Below, in pieces: positions 33,454 through 43,023 of a stretch of 64,000 nucleotides of DNA. The number at the start of each line of letters is the position of its first letter. Within the stretch, counting starts at the first letter, position 1. Source of the stretch: Candidatus Schekmanbacteria bacterium (GTDB lineage Bacteria > CSSED10-310 > JACPHN01); the NCBI GenBank assembly GCA_016188575.1, contig JACPHN010000096.1, positions 5,579-69,578 of the forward strand, in the 5' to 3' direction. Both the position numbers and the translations under genes were made by a program. The notes beneath the pieces were generated by a model that did no database searches, was not told where the DNA came from, and worked only from the letters and a program-made list of their open reading frames with translations.

Positions 33454-33483
33454 CGGCGCCCGGCAGCGCCGGAAGGGCGACAC

Positions 33484-33642
33484 AGGGCCCCTCCCCTCGC
33501 CTGCGGGGGGAGGCGGCGGCGGAACGTGCGTTGGCCGGCCTCGTACCGTCCCTCCCCCGGCATGCGCGGGGAGGTGAGGTGGGGAGTCTTCGCAATGAGC
33601 TTCCCGCAAAGCTTGCAGTCGAACAGGCGGGCGATCCGGGAC
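33484..33642. repeat. Dispersed repeat, core duplicated plus right arm
   Basis: A first short core (CCCCTCCCCTCGCCTGCGGG, 33489-33508) is followed by a fuller copy from 33540: CCGTCCCTCCCCCGGCATGC, GCGGGGAGGTGAGGTGGGGA, then an arm with TTCCCGCAAAGCTTGCAGTC and CAGGCGGGCGATCC. It lies between the NTF2-like gene and the first glycosyltransferase. Confidence 0.68.
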
Positions 33643-33721
33643 GCTTCGCGAGGTTGCACTGTTCGCCGCCGTGGATGTATGGGAATCGGGCTTCTTCCCA
33701 TGGCGCCCACCCAGGTATGAC

Positions 33722-34867
33722 ATGAGAGTCCTGTTGGATGCCCACATGCTCGGACACCGCGAGACGGGTAACGAGTCGTACGTGCGTGAGCTGCTCTGGG
33801 CATTCGCCGAGGCGGGCAAGCGGAACGTGACGGCCATGCTGTCCGCGGAGTCTTCTACGGACGAGCCGCCGCTGCCGGCCGCGATCGGGCTGCGCCGGTT
33901 TGCGAGTCCAAGCAATGTCTGGCGGCTGGCAGTAGGGCTCAGGCAGGCCTGTCGCGAACACGCCGCGACGATTCTGCACGTGAGCTACAACGGCCCGGTG
34001 TCGGTCGCCGCGCCTCTGGTCGTGAGCGTGCACGATGTCTCGTTCCGGCGCCACCCGGAGTTCTTTTCGCCGCGGTTACGGCTCCAATTCGCCACGGTCC
34101 AGCGCTATTCTTTGTGGCGAGCAGATGCTGTCATCACCACTTCCGAATGGTCGCGTCAAGACCTGTTGACGTTTTATCCATTCTTGAGAGATCGCGTCTT
34201 CGTCACGCCCCTGGCGGCGAGCCCGCGGTATCGGCGCTACGGCGAGCCGGAAGTGGCGGCCTTCTTGCAGCGGTGCGGCATCGATCGTCCGTATATCCTG
34301 TACGTTGGCCTCCTGGAACCGCGAAAGAACATCCATCGCCTCCTGAGCGCCTACGCCGTGCTCGCTGAACATTGCGCTGATCCCCCCGTCCTCGTCCTCG
34401 CCGGAAAGAGCGCTCGATGCGACCGCGACACGGCCCGCGACCTGGCGGCCATGGAGCAGCGCGGTTTTGTTCGGGTGCTCGGCTACATTCCCCTGGAAGA
34501 GCTCCCGCTGCTCTACAATGGCGCCATGCTCTTCGTCTTTCCCTCGTTCTATGAGGGCTTCGGGCTGCCGGTCGTCGAGGCAATGGCGTGCGGAACTCCG
34601 GTTGTGGCGTCCAATCGCACGGCGATACCGGAGCTGGCCGGGAATGCCGCATTGTTGGTTGACCCCGGAAACGTAGCGGAACTGGCCGTCGCCATGGAGC
34701 GATTGGTGGCGTCGGCGGCGTTGCGGCGGGAGCTCGGGCACGCGGGCCTCGAGCGCGCGGCGGGTTTTTCGTGGCGCCGCACCGCCGAGCTGACCTGGCA
34801 GGCGTACGAGGAAACAGTGAACCGATGGAATCACCCGGCACAGAGCAAGCGCTTCCGGTGGCAGTGA
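33722..34867 (+). CDS. GT4-type glycosyltransferase
   Basis: 381 residues from the ATG at 33722. GT-B fold: the N-terminal half has LLDAHMLGHRETGNESYVRE and VVSVHDVSFRRHPEFF. The C-terminal half is a classic Glycos_transf_1 domain: YILYVGLLEPRKNIHRLLSA, VRVLGYIPLEELPLLYNGAM, and FVFPSFYEGFGLPVVEAMAC GTPVVAS, with the E-x7-E pair that binds the nucleotide sugar. It transfers a sugar, probably retaining, to an unknown acceptor in the cytoplasm. It is the first gene of the one-direction radical SAM/glycosyltransferase cluster and overlaps the next gene by 43 bases. Confidence 0.92.
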   Translation: MRVLLDAHMLGHRETGNESYVRELLWAFAEAGKRNVTAMLSAESSTDEPPLPAAIGLRRFASPSNVWRLAVGLRQACREHAATILHVSYNGPVSVAAPLVVSVHDVSFRRHPEFFSPRLRLQFATVQRYSLWRADAVITTSEWSRQDLLTFYPFLRDRVFVTPLAASPRYRRYGEPEVAAFLQRCGIDRPYILYVGLLEPRKNIHRLLSAYAVLAEHCADPPVLVLAGKSARCDRDTARDLAAMEQRGFVRVLGYIPLEELPLLYNGAMLFVFPSFYEGFGLPVVEAMACGTPVVASNRTAIPELAGNAALLVDPGNVAELAVAMERLVASAALRRELGHAGLERAAGFSWRRTAELTWQAYEETVNRWNHPAQSKRFRWQ

Positions 34868-35829
34868 CGCGCGCTGTCGCCTACGCGGATATCTTCGACT
34901 ACCCGCTGACCAGGGCGGAGCTCCACCGCTACCTCTACGCTTTCCAGGTGTCGCGTCCCGAGCTTGACGCGTGGATCAGCAGGGGAGGCAACGGGGCCGC
35001 CGCGGCGCTGGAGCTCGCGGGAACCTACGTCGTCCTCCGGGGACGCGGCGACCTCGTGCCGCTCCGCCACCGCCGCGAAGCGATCGCACACCGACTTTGG
35101 GCCGATGCACGGCGGCTCACCGCGCGGCTGGCGCGCGCGCCCTTCGTCCGCATGATCGCGGTCACTGGCGCGCTTGCTGTCGACAACGTAGGCGAGCACG
35201 ACGACATCGACCTGTTGATCGTGAGCCAGGCCCGGCGCGTCTGGCTCTGTCGCGCGCTCGCGGCCATGCTGGCGCGGCTCCTCCGGCGGCACGGCGTCGT
35301 CGTGTGCGTGAACTACGTCATCTCCGAGTCCGCCTTGGGGATTTCGCCAGCGGATTTTTTTTCCGCCCGTGAGCTCGCGCAGATGATCCCCGTCGCCGGC
35401 AGCGAGGTCTACGACGCCATGAGAGCTGCCAATCGCTGGCTCGACGACCTCTTGCCGAACGCGGGAGGTCCGCCGCGGGAGATGGGCTCCGCCCCCTGCC
35501 GGCAATCGCGGGTGGGGAGAGTCGTCGAATGGTTGCTTGGCGGCAGGCTCGGTGGTTTCCTGGAAGCTTGCGAGCGGCGGCGGAAAGTGGCGCGCATGCG
35601 ACGCGAGTACCCGCATGCGCGTGAAGCATTCTGGAGCCTCGACGTCTACAAGGGGCACTTCAGCGGCCATCGCGAGCGCATCAGGATCGCCTACGCCCAA
35701 CGCCTCGGACGACTGAACCTGGGTATTGGCGAAGGAACCCAGCCGCCGCTGATTGCCGCGCCTCCCGCGCTTCAGGAGCCACTTGCGCCACAACCCCTAC
35801 CCCCCGGCGAGCCGACTCGCGCCCCGTGA
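34825..35829 (+). CDS. Nucleotidyltransferase-like protein of radical SAM cluster
   Basis: 334 residues from the ATG at 34825, inside the 3' end of the glycosyltransferase gene. The N-terminus (AYADIFDYPLTRAELHRYLY) looks like a winged-helix module often seen in this protein type. VRMIAVTGALAVDNVGEHDD IDLLIVS carries a G(S/A)...DDIDLLI pattern of pol-beta-type nucleotidyltransferases. A hydrophobic stretch (LCRALAAMLARLLRRHGVVV) follows. The rest is unassigned. I have seen such proteins beside glycosyltransferase and B12-type radical SAM genes, but no reaction is established. Confidence 0.72.
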   Translation: MESPGTEQALPVAVTRAVAYADIFDYPLTRAELHRYLYAFQVSRPELDAWISRGGNGAAAALELAGTYVVLRGRGDLVPLRHRREAIAHRLWADARRLTARLARAPFVRMIAVTGALAVDNVGEHDDIDLLIVSQARRVWLCRALAAMLARLLRRHGVVVCVNYVISESALGISPADFFSARELAQMIPVAGSEVYDAMRAANRWLDDLLPNAGGPPREMGSAPCRQSRVGRVVEWLLGGRLGGFLEACERRRKVARMRREYPHAREAFWSLDVYKGHFSGHRERIRIAYAQRLGRLNLGIGEGTQPPLIAAPPALQEPLAPQPLPPGEPTRAP

Positions 35830-35832
35830 GCC

Positions 35833-37350
35833 ATGCCGCGAATTCTGATCGGCCAGTCGTCTTTCTTGCGGTTCGACCCCAAGCTCTATCGGGCGCACCA
35901 ACCGTATCCGCCACTCGGAAGCCTGTATGCCGCCAGCTTCCTGCGTGCCCGCGGCGACGACGTGGCGTTCTTTGACGCCATGATCGCTGCTTCCGAGCAG
36001 GACTGGGCCGCTGCTCTCGATCGCGTGCGCCCGCGATTCGCGGTGCTCTTCGAGGACAACTTCAACTACCTTTCCAAGATGTGCCTGGCGAGAATGCGCG
36101 AGGCGGCATTTCGCATGCTGGCAATGGGCCGCGCGCGGGGGGTGACGAACATCGCCTGTGGGGCTGACGCCACGGATCACGCGGATCGCTATCTGGATCA
36201 GGGCGCCGACTACGTGCTCATCGGCGAGGGCGAGCAGTCGCTCGCTGAGCTGCTGGATTGCCTGACCGGCAAAACGGGAACGCCGCCCGAGTGCGTGTCG
36301 GGGGTCGCGGGGCGCCTGCCGGGTTCCCGGGAGCGGTTTCGCTCGCCGCCTCGCCCCCCCATGCACGAGCTCGACGCGCTCCCCATGCCCGCCTGGGACC
36401 TGGCGGACATGAGCGCCTACCGGGAGATCTGGCGCGCCAATCACGGTCGCTTCTCCGTCAACGTGGTCACGGCGCGCGGCTGCCCCTACCACTGCAACTG
36501 GTGCGCGAAACCGATCTGGGGACAACGATATCACAGCCGCAGCCCCGAGCACGTCGTTGCCGAGCTCGGCCATCTCGCCGATCGCTACGGTGCCGATCAC
36601 ATCTGGTTTTGCGACGATATCTTCGGACTGAAACCTGGCTGGATCGAGCGGTTCGCGGAGCTCTTGGCAGAGACCGGCCGCAAGCTCCCGTTCAAGTGTC
36701 TCAGCCGGCCCGACCTGCTGCTGCGCGGCCAGACCGTGGAGGCGCTGGCGAGGGCGGGGTGCGAAACCGTGTGGATGGGCGCCGAATCCGGCGCCCAGGC
36801 GATTCTCGACGCGATGGAGAAGGGCACCACGGTGGAGCAAATCGACGCGGCTGCGGCGCGGCTCAAGGCGGCGGGAATCATGGTGGGCTTCTTCCTGCAG
36901 TTCGGCTACCCCGGCGAAGGCTGGAAGGAGATTGACGCGACGCTGCGCATGATACGCCGTTGCAAGCCCGACGACATCGGGATCTCGGTGTCCTATCCGC
37001 TGCCGGGAACCCCGTTTCACCGGGCCGTTGCCGCGCAGCTCGGGCCAAAACACAATTGGGAAGACTCGGACGACCTGGCAATGCTCTATCGCGGTCCATT
37101 CACGACGACGTTCTACCAGCAGTTGCACCGCTACGTGCATCGATCGTTTCGCGCGCACCGCGCGCTCGACGTGGTACGTGAAGTCGCAAGGCGGCCGTGG
37201 CGGTTCCGCCTTCGCCACCTGCGCCTGGGCGTGGGCATGGCGGCGCGCTTTGCGGCGCTGCCGGCAGCGTGGCGTCGCCTGCGCGCCCTGAGCCGCAGCC
37301 AACACCCTGCTTACACCGGCGCGGTTCCGGCAGCGGATGAGGTGCGGTAG
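35833..37350 (+). CDS. B12-binding-type radical SAM protein 1
   Basis: 505 residues, 3 bases after the previous stop. Residues 1-150 form a Rossmann-like cobalamin-binding-type domain (PYPPLGSLYAASFLRARGDD, YVLIGEGEQSLAELLD) without an obvious DxHxxG, as in many such enzymes. The radical SAM domain has GCPYHCNWCAK (Cys217, 221, 224) for the 4Fe-4S cluster, followed by IWFCDDIFGLKPGWIERFAE and ETVWMGAESGAQAILDAMEK (the GxE-type SAM contact). The C-terminal 130 residues are helical. Family members are methylases, cyclases or ring-altering enzymes. It belongs to the 33.7-44.2 kb cluster; substrate unknown. Confidence 0.9.
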   Translation: MPRILIGQSSFLRFDPKLYRAHQPYPPLGSLYAASFLRARGDDVAFFDAMIAASEQDWAAALDRVRPRFAVLFEDNFNYLSKMCLARMREAAFRMLAMGRARGVTNIACGADATDHADRYLDQGADYVLIGEGEQSLAELLDCLTGKTGTPPECVSGVAGRLPGSRERFRSPPRPPMHELDALPMPAWDLADMSAYREIWRANHGRFSVNVVTARGCPYHCNWCAKPIWGQRYHSRSPEHVVAELGHLADRYGADHIWFCDDIFGLKPGWIERFAELLAETGRKLPFKCLSRPDLLLRGQTVEALARAGCETVWMGAESGAQAILDAMEKGTTVEQIDAAAARLKAAGIMVGFFLQFGYPGEGWKEIDATLRMIRRCKPDDIGISVSYPLPGTPFHRAVAAQLGPKHNWEDSDDLAMLYRGPFTTTFYQQLHRYVHRSFRAHRALDVVREVARRPWRFRLRHLRLGVGMAARFAALPAAWRRLRALSRSQHPAYTGAVPAADEVR

Positions 37351-37355
37351 GCGCC

Positions 37356-39710
37356 ATGGACGTTCTTTTGTCGCACGGCTACTTTCTCGACGAGGATGCG
37401 GCCGAGCAGCAGATCATGCGGCCGTTCCCACCGCTCGGACTGCTCTACGTCGCTGCGTATCTCGCGGCGAAAGGAGTGTCCGCCGGCATCTACGACAGCA
37501 CCTTCGGGAGCCGCACGGGATTTCTCCGCTACCTCGAGGACGCGAGACCGCCGGTTGTGGGTCTGTACGCGAACATGCTGACCCGCGCCAACGTGCTCGC
37601 GATGGCCAGAGCGGCAAAGGAGCGCGGGGCGGTCGTCGTTCTCGGTGGGCCGGAACCGGTCAATTACCCCGAGGAGTACCTGGCGCGGTCCGTCGATGCC
37701 ATCGTCGCCGGCGAGGGAGAAGAGACGATGCTGGAGCTCACGCGTCACCTTCTTGGGGGCGGCGGACACCAGCGCGAGGACGTCGCCGGGCTCCTCTTTC
37801 TTGACGACGCGGGAGCGGTGCATCGGACGCCGGCGCGGACCTTGCTTCGGGAGCTCGACGAGATCCCGTTCCCGGCGCGCTCCAAGATCGACATTGCCGC
37901 CTATCTTCAGGCGTGGCGCGCGCGGCACGGGTTTGCCGCGCTCTCCCTGATCACCGCGCGCGGCTGTCCATACACGTGTCGTTGGTGCAGCCACGCAGTA
38001 TTCGGTCACACGCATCGGCGGCGCTCGCCCGCCAACGTCGCCGACGAGCTGGACCAGTTGTGCCTGGCGTATCGTCCCGAGCGGATCTGGTACGCGGACG
38101 ACGTGTTCACCATGTCTCACGCATGGCTCCGCCGCTATGCTCTGGAGCTGGACAAGCGCCGCCTGCGCGTGCCTTTCGAGACGATCACGCGCGAGGATCG
38201 GCTCGACGAGGACATCGTCGCGCTGTTGGCCAGAATGGGATGCGCAAAACTGTGGATCGGCGCCGAAAGCGGATCGCAACGCATCCTTGACGCCATGGAC
38301 CGGCGCACCAACGCCGCCCGGCTGCGGGAGATGATGGCGCTGCTTCGGGCTCGCGGCATCGAGACCGGAACGTTCATCATGCTGGGATACGAGGGCGAGC
38401 GGCCGGAGGACATCGCGGCGACGGCCGAGCATCTGCGGCGATCGGCACCCGATTCGGTGCTGGTAACTCTCGCCTACCCCATCAAGGGGACGCCGTACTA
38501 CGAAGATGTGGGCGACCGGCTGGTGCGACCGCGCGGCTGGAATTGGGAGACGAGCTCTGACCGCGGCAACACGGTGGCGGGGCGCCGCAGCAGGCGGTAC
38601 TACCGATTCGCCCAGCGCTGGCTGGTGAGCTCCGCGATGCTTTCCGGTGAGCGGTTGCGGCCGAGCGGAAGCTTGTGGCGGCTGGTTCGCCTGGCCCTGC
38701 ACGCGGCCATCGGGCGCATCGGTATGGCGATGACCGCGTGGCGGCGGGAGCCGGATCCCCGGCCCAGCAGACGCGGCGGTGGGTGGCCCTCCTCGGAAAT
38801 CGCGGCGGGCGCGCCGTTCGATGGCGCTGCGGAGACGTACGACCGCGACTTCGCGAGCCACCCTCTGGGGACGCACCTGCGCGCGATCGTGCGGCGTCAC
38901 CTGGCGAAGGCCTTCGGCGGCGGCGCGAGCACGACCATTCTGGAGCTCGGCTGCGGCACGGGAGAGGACGCCATCTGGCTCGCTGGCCACGGGCATTCCG
39001 TCGTGGCCACCGACGCCTCCACCGCCATGCTCGGGATCGCGGGAGCCAAGGCGGCAGCGGTGCCCGGCGGCGGCAGCGCCGGTGCCACTGGCAAGGACGC
39101 CGGCGTCACCTTCGCGGTGCTCGATCTGAGCGCCATCGCCGGCGATAGCAGCGACGGCGCGAGCGAGAGCGGTTCGCACCGCGCCGCCACACCGGCGCCG
39201 CCGCCGATGCCGGAAAGCGAGACCATGAACCGGCTGCCAACGCTTTTCGACGGCGCCTTCTCGAGCTTCGGGGCGCTGAACTGCGTGCCGGACCGCCGGG
39301 CCGTGGCGGCCTTTCTCGCTCGCCGAGTTCGTCCCGGAGGTCGCCTGGTCCTGGTCTTGATGGGGCCGTTCTGCCCCTGGGAGCTGCTCTGGCATCTCGC
39401 GCACGGACGCCTTGCCGACGCTTTCCGGCGGTGGCGCCGCGGAGCGCCGGCGCAGGTCCCGGGTGGCGCGCAGGTCCGCGTCTGGTATCCCACGCCCTAC
39501 CGGCTCGCTCGCGACTTTTCCCCGTGGTTTCACCACTGCTACACCGCCAGCGCCGGATCATTCCTGCCTCCGACCTACCTGGCGCGAGTGGTGGAAGGCC
39601 GGCCGCGACTCATGCGGGTCCTGGCTGGTCTGGAGCGAATCGCCGGCCGTATTTTCCCGTTTACGTGGCTCAATGATCACTACGTCTGCGTGCTGGAGCG
39701 CCGCCCGTGA
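37356..39710 (+). CDS. Radical SAM (B12-type) - methyltransferase fusion
   Basis: 784 residues, unusually long because two enzymes are joined. Residues 1-470 form a B12-binding-type radical SAM protein: PFPPLGLLYVAAYLAAKGVS and DAIVAGEGEETMLELTRHLL, then GCPYTCRWCSH (Cys204, 208, 211), IWYADDVFTMSHAWLRRYAL and LWIGAESGSQRILDAMDRRT. After a basic linker, residues about 490-784 form a class I SAM methyltransferase: FDGAAETYDRDFASHPLG, then TILELGCGTGEDAIWLAGHG (about 529) and FSSFGALNCVPDRRAVAAF. One polypeptide could do two SAM-dependent steps on one intermediate. The stop overlaps the next start as GTGA. Confidence 0.9.
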   Translation: MDVLLSHGYFLDEDAAEQQIMRPFPPLGLLYVAAYLAAKGVSAGIYDSTFGSRTGFLRYLEDARPPVVGLYANMLTRANVLAMARAAKERGAVVVLGGPEPVNYPEEYLARSVDAIVAGEGEETMLELTRHLLGGGGHQREDVAGLLFLDDAGAVHRTPARTLLRELDEIPFPARSKIDIAAYLQAWRARHGFAALSLITARGCPYTCRWCSHAVFGHTHRRRSPANVADELDQLCLAYRPERIWYADDVFTMSHAWLRRYALELDKRRLRVPFETITREDRLDEDIVALLARMGCAKLWIGAESGSQRILDAMDRRTNAARLREMMALLRARGIETGTFIMLGYEGERPEDIAATAEHLRRSAPDSVLVTLAYPIKGTPYYEDVGDRLVRPRGWNWETSSDRGNTVAGRRSRRYYRFAQRWLVSSAMLSGERLRPSGSLWRLVRLALHAAIGRIGMAMTAWRREPDPRPSRRGGGWPSSEIAAGAPFDGAAETYDRDFASHPLGTHLRAIVRRHLAKAFGGGASTTILELGCGTGEDAIWLAGHGHSVVATDASTAMLGIAGAKAAAVPGGGSAGATGKDAGVTFAVLDLSAIAGDSSDGASESGSHRAATPAPPPMPESETMNRLPTLFDGAFSSFGALNCVPDRRAVAAFLARRVRPGGRLVLVLMGPFCPWELLWHLAHGRLADAFRRWRRGAPAQVPGGAQVRVWYPTPYRLARDFSPWFHHCYTASAGSFLPPTYLARVVEGRPRLMRVLAGLERIAGRIFPFTWLNDHYVCVLERRP

Positions 39711-40426
39711 CCCTTTCGATTCGCGCTGCGGAACGTCTGCGCGCACTGGCGCGGCGCGGCCTCCGACTCGCCCTGCAGGCGCTTTGGCTCGGTCGCCACC
39801 GGCACGCTCTCGACCGCGTCTCCCTGGAGCGCGTTGGGGGACTGAGCCTCGTGATTCTGCCCGGCGTTTTCAACCCCGTGATTTTCCGGTCCGGCGTGCT
39901 GCTCGCGGATGCGGTGCGAGCCGAGCTGCAACGCCACGAGGTCAGGTCCGTGCTCGACCTCGGAACCGGGTCCGGAATCGTCGCGCTCACGGCGCAGCGG
40001 GAAGGCGGGGCAAGCGTGACCGCGGTGGACATCCACGGCCCCTCCGTGTGCTGCGCGCGAATCAACGCCATGATCAACGGCTGCGACCACGGTGTGGATT
40101 TTCGCCAGGGAGATCTGTTCGCGCCCGTCGCCGGCGAAACCTTCGATCTCGTCACGTTCAACCCGCCGTTTTTCGAAGGTGAGCCGACCGGACCTCTGGG
40201 TCACGCCTGGCGCGCGCATGGCATGCCGGATCGATTCGCACAGGGGTTGCAAGGCGCCTTGAGCGAGCACGGCCAGGCGCTCGTCGTGCTCTCCACGGAC
40301 GGCGTGCAACAAGCCTTTCTCGCCGCCCTGGAGAACCGCGGCCTGACATGCTCGGTGGCGCGGCGCAAGCGCTTCTTGAACGAAACCATGACGGTCTTTC
40401 GCCTGACGCAGGAGCGCGAATCGTGA
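39707..40426 (+). CDS. Class I methyltransferase with NPPF motif
   Basis: 239 residues from a GTG in a GTGA overlap. VRSVLDLGTGSGIVALTAQR is the SAM-binding motif I, SVTAVDIHGPSVCCARINAM motif II, and FDLVTFNPPFFEGEPTG the NPPF motif. NPP(F/Y) is typical of methyltransferases acting on planar nitrogens (N6-adenine, glutamine, HemK-like), but here the context suggests a small molecule. It is the second methyltransferase unit of the cluster and is coupled at both ends to radical SAM genes. Confidence 0.87.
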   Translation: MTLSIRAAERLRALARRGLRLALQALWLGRHRHALDRVSLERVGGLSLVILPGVFNPVIFRSGVLLADAVRAELQRHEVRSVLDLGTGSGIVALTAQREGGASVTAVDIHGPSVCCARINAMINGCDHGVDFRQGDLFAPVAGETFDLVTFNPPFFEGEPTGPLGHAWRAHGMPDRFAQGLQGALSEHGQALVVLSTDGVQQAFLAALENRGLTCSVARRKRFLNETMTVFRLTQERES

Positions 40427-41898
40427 AGGTGATCCTTTACAACCCGGTGAGCTCCGCGTCGCGCAAACCGATTCTCCCCTTGTCCTTGCTGGCGCTCGGC
40501 GCCGTGCTCGAAGGCCGCCACGAGTACGTCATCATTGACGGCAACCTGACCGCCGACCCGCTGGCGGAGATCTCGGCGCGGCTCGCGGCGGGGGATCGCC
40601 CCGCGGTGCTCGCCGTGACGGTGATGCCGGGGCCGCAGCTCGCCGATGCCGTGCGCCTGTGCAAGGCGCTGCGCCCGCGCTACCCTGAGCTGTTCATCGT
40701 CTGGGGAGGTTACTTTCCGACCCAGCATTTCCGCGTCTGCCTGCTTTCCGGGTACGTGGATTTCGTCGTGCGCGGTCATGGGGAGGAGCCGTTTCGCGCG
40801 CTCCTGGACGCGCTGGCCGCGGCGGCGCCGCCGCCAGGCATCCGCGGCGTGGTGGCGGCGACGAGCCGCGGCGAGCTGCCCGCGGAAGTGGCGGCCGTGC
40901 CGGACCCGGAGCAGTTGCCGGCATTTCCCTATCATCGCCTCGAGGTCGAGCGATACATCAGGAAAACCTTTCTCGGCCGGCGGACACTTTCCCATCATGC
41001 GAGCTACGGATGCCCATTTCGCTGCGGTTTCTGCGCGGTGGTCAACCTGGTCGATGGGAAGTGGCGAGCGCAGTCCGCGATACGGTGCGCGCAAGTGGCC
41101 GAGCAGCTCGTGACGTCGTGGCGCATCGACGGTCTGGAGCTGTTCGACAACAACTTCTTTGTCAGCGAGGCGCGGGCGGTGGACTTCGCCGGAGGCATCG
41201 AGAAGCTCGGGCTCGGGTGGTGGGGAGAAGGGCGGGTCGACACCCTTCTTCGGTACCGTGATGAGTCCTGGCGGAGATTGCGGCGAAGTGGGTTGAAAAT
41301 GGTGTTCATGGGCGCCGAGACCGCGTCCGACGCGGCGCTCGCGCGGATGAACAAGGGCGGGACCATGACCGTGGAGGCGACGCTCGCCATCGTGCGACGC
41401 ATGGCCGAGCACGGAGTCGTGCCCGAGCTCTCTTTTGTCCTGGGCGCTCCCCCCGATCCCGCGGAAGACGTGGAGCGGACGCTGCGTTTCATTCGCCGCG
41501 TCAAGCTCGCAAACCCGCTGACCGAGATCATTCTCTATCTGTATACGCCGGTGCCGCTGGCGGGAGAGCTCCTCGACCTCGCCACGGCCGAGGGCTTCGC
41601 CTTTCCGGAGACGTTGGACGCGTGGGTCTCGGCGGCGGGGCTTTCTCTGGTGGGTCGCCGCAGCGAGGACTTGCCGTGGCTGCCGCGGCGCGCCTTTCGG
41701 CGCGCTCGTGACTTCGAGCGGGTGCTGAACGCCTACTATCCCACGGTCACCAATCAGCGGCTCAACGGCGTCCGGCGACTGCTGCTGCGCGCTCTGGGCG
41801 GCTGGCGCTATCACCTTCGCGTATACGGCTATCCGTACGAGCTGCGCGCGGCCCAGCGCCTCGTTGCTTACCAGCGCCCAGAAACGGCGGGGTTTTGA
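40423..41898 (+). CDS. B12-binding-type radical SAM protein 3
   Basis: 491 residues from a GTG at 40423 in a GTGA overlap, with AGGAG upstream. The N-terminal domain (ILYNPVSSASRKPILPLSLL, VLAVTVMPGPQLADAVRLCK, VVRGHGEEPFRALLDAL) is of the cobalamin-binding type. The radical SAM domain has YGCPFRCGFCAV (Cys197, 201, 204), LELFDNNFFVSEARAVDFAG and MVFMGAETASDAALARMNKG. The C-terminal part is helical and includes a VPLAGELLDLATAEGFAF segment as in hopanoid- and lipid-modifying relatives. Reaction unknown. Confidence 0.9.
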   Translation: MKVILYNPVSSASRKPILPLSLLALGAVLEGRHEYVIIDGNLTADPLAEISARLAAGDRPAVLAVTVMPGPQLADAVRLCKALRPRYPELFIVWGGYFPTQHFRVCLLSGYVDFVVRGHGEEPFRALLDALAAAAPPPGIRGVVAATSRGELPAEVAAVPDPEQLPAFPYHRLEVERYIRKTFLGRRTLSHHASYGCPFRCGFCAVVNLVDGKWRAQSAIRCAQVAEQLVTSWRIDGLELFDNNFFVSEARAVDFAGGIEKLGLGWWGEGRVDTLLRYRDESWRRLRRSGLKMVFMGAETASDAALARMNKGGTMTVEATLAIVRRMAEHGVVPELSFVLGAPPDPAEDVERTLRFIRRVKLANPLTEIILYLYTPVPLAGELLDLATAEGFAFPETLDAWVSAAGLSLVGRRSEDLPWLPRRAFRRARDFERVLNAYYPTVTNQRLNGVRRLLLRALGGWRYHLRVYGYPYELRAAQRLVAYQRPETAGF

Positions 41899-41900
41899 CC

Positions 41901-42992
41901 ATGGTGTCGCGGCGGTTGCAGCGCGCCGTATCCCGGGTCGTGGGGCGGCTGACCCATCGCCTGTCGACCTTGCCCGTTCTCGTGGTGATGCCGATCGCGG
42001 CCTGCAACTGTCGCTGCCTGATGTGCGACATCTGGAAAGGCAACGACCGGCGGGTGCGCATGGATCGCGCGCGTCTGTCGGCGCTCTGCGGCGAAATCAG
42101 CCTGCTCGGCGTGCGCGAGCTCGTCGTCTCGGGAGGCGAAGCGCTGCTTGCCCCGGATCTTTTTGCTTTCTTGAGCGAGGTCAAGGCGCTCTCGTCGCCG
42201 CCGCGAGTTACGCTGCTCTCGTCGGGTTTGACGGTCGAGCAGCAGGCCGGGGAAATCGCGGCGCGGTGCGACGAGCTGATCGTGTCGCTCGATGGGCCGC
42301 CCGAGGTGCACGATCGCATCCGCTCCGTCCCGCGGGCGTTCGCGCGGCTCGCGGGAGGGGTCGCGGCGCTGCGGGACGTGCGCGCCGACTTCCCGATCGC
42401 CGGTCGCAGTGTCGTGCAGCGCGAAAACTACGACTGCATGTCCGCGACCATTGGCGCCGCGCAGGCGCTCGGCCTCGACCGCATCTCGTTTCTGGCCGCC
42501 GACGTCTCGTCGCTCGCATTCAACCGGCCGCACGGCTGGGAGGCCGAGCGGCTGGCCGAGGTGGCGCTGAGCGCCGCCCAGGCCACCGACCTTCGCGAGC
42601 GCATCGAAGAGCTCATTGCCCGGCACCACCGCGAGATCGAGACCCGCTTTGTGGCCGAAAGCCCGGCGAAGCTCAGACGGATCGCCGCGCATTTCGCGGC
42701 GCTCGCGGCGGGGAGGCTGCCGGAATCGCCGCCGTGTAACGCGCCGTGGGTGTCGGCGGTGGTGGAGGCCGACGGTGCCGTTCGCCCCTGTTTCTTTCAC
42801 GCTTCCTACGGGAAAACGGGCGCCGGGGCCGGGGGGGATCTCCAGGGGGTGCTCAACAGCGGCGCTGCGGTGACTTTCAGGAAGTCGCTGAGCGTTCGGG
42901 AAAACCCGGTCTGCCGGAGCTGCGTATGCCCGCTGCGCCTGCCGTGGAGCGCGGAGGCCGGCGCGAGGCCGCCGCGGCCGCGGCGCCGATGA
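41901..42992 (+). CDS. Radical SAM protein with SPASM-like Cys-rich end
   Basis: 363 residues from the ATG at 41901; a TTG 6 bases earlier overlaps the previous stop. This one lacks a B12 domain. After a basic start, IAACNCRCLMCDIWKGNDRR carries the Cys35-x3-Cys39-x2-Cys42 cluster site. LGVRELVVSGGEALLAPDLF (GGE motif) and DELIVSLDGPPEVHDRIRSV follow, as in the MoaA/PqqE-type group. The C-terminal CNAPW, then ACFFHASYG-like and VCRSCVCPLRLPW stretches resemble SPASM/twitch auxiliary cluster ligands. Such proteins modify peptides, sugars or cofactors. It is the seventh gene of the cluster. Confidence 0.88.
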   Translation: MVSRRLQRAVSRVVGRLTHRLSTLPVLVVMPIAACNCRCLMCDIWKGNDRRVRMDRARLSALCGEISLLGVRELVVSGGEALLAPDLFAFLSEVKALSSPPRVTLLSSGLTVEQQAGEIAARCDELIVSLDGPPEVHDRIRSVPRAFARLAGGVAALRDVRADFPIAGRSVVQRENYDCMSATIGAAQALGLDRISFLAADVSSLAFNRPHGWEAERLAEVALSAAQATDLRERIEELIARHHREIETRFVAESPAKLRRIAAHFAALAAGRLPESPPCNAPWVSAVVEADGAVRPCFFHASYGKTGAGAGGDLQGVLNSGAAVTFRKSLSVRENPVCRSCVCPLRLPWSAEAGARPPRPRRR

Positions 42993-43023
42993 CGCGGCGA
43001 CGGGCGCGCCGGCGAGGCGGGCC

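Noticed and set aside
37311-39536. 741-codon minus-strand frame opposite the radical SAM-methyltransferase fusion
   Set aside because: No recognisable motifs; the plus strand has conserved CxxxCxxC and SAM motifs across the same bases, so this is a shadow frame.
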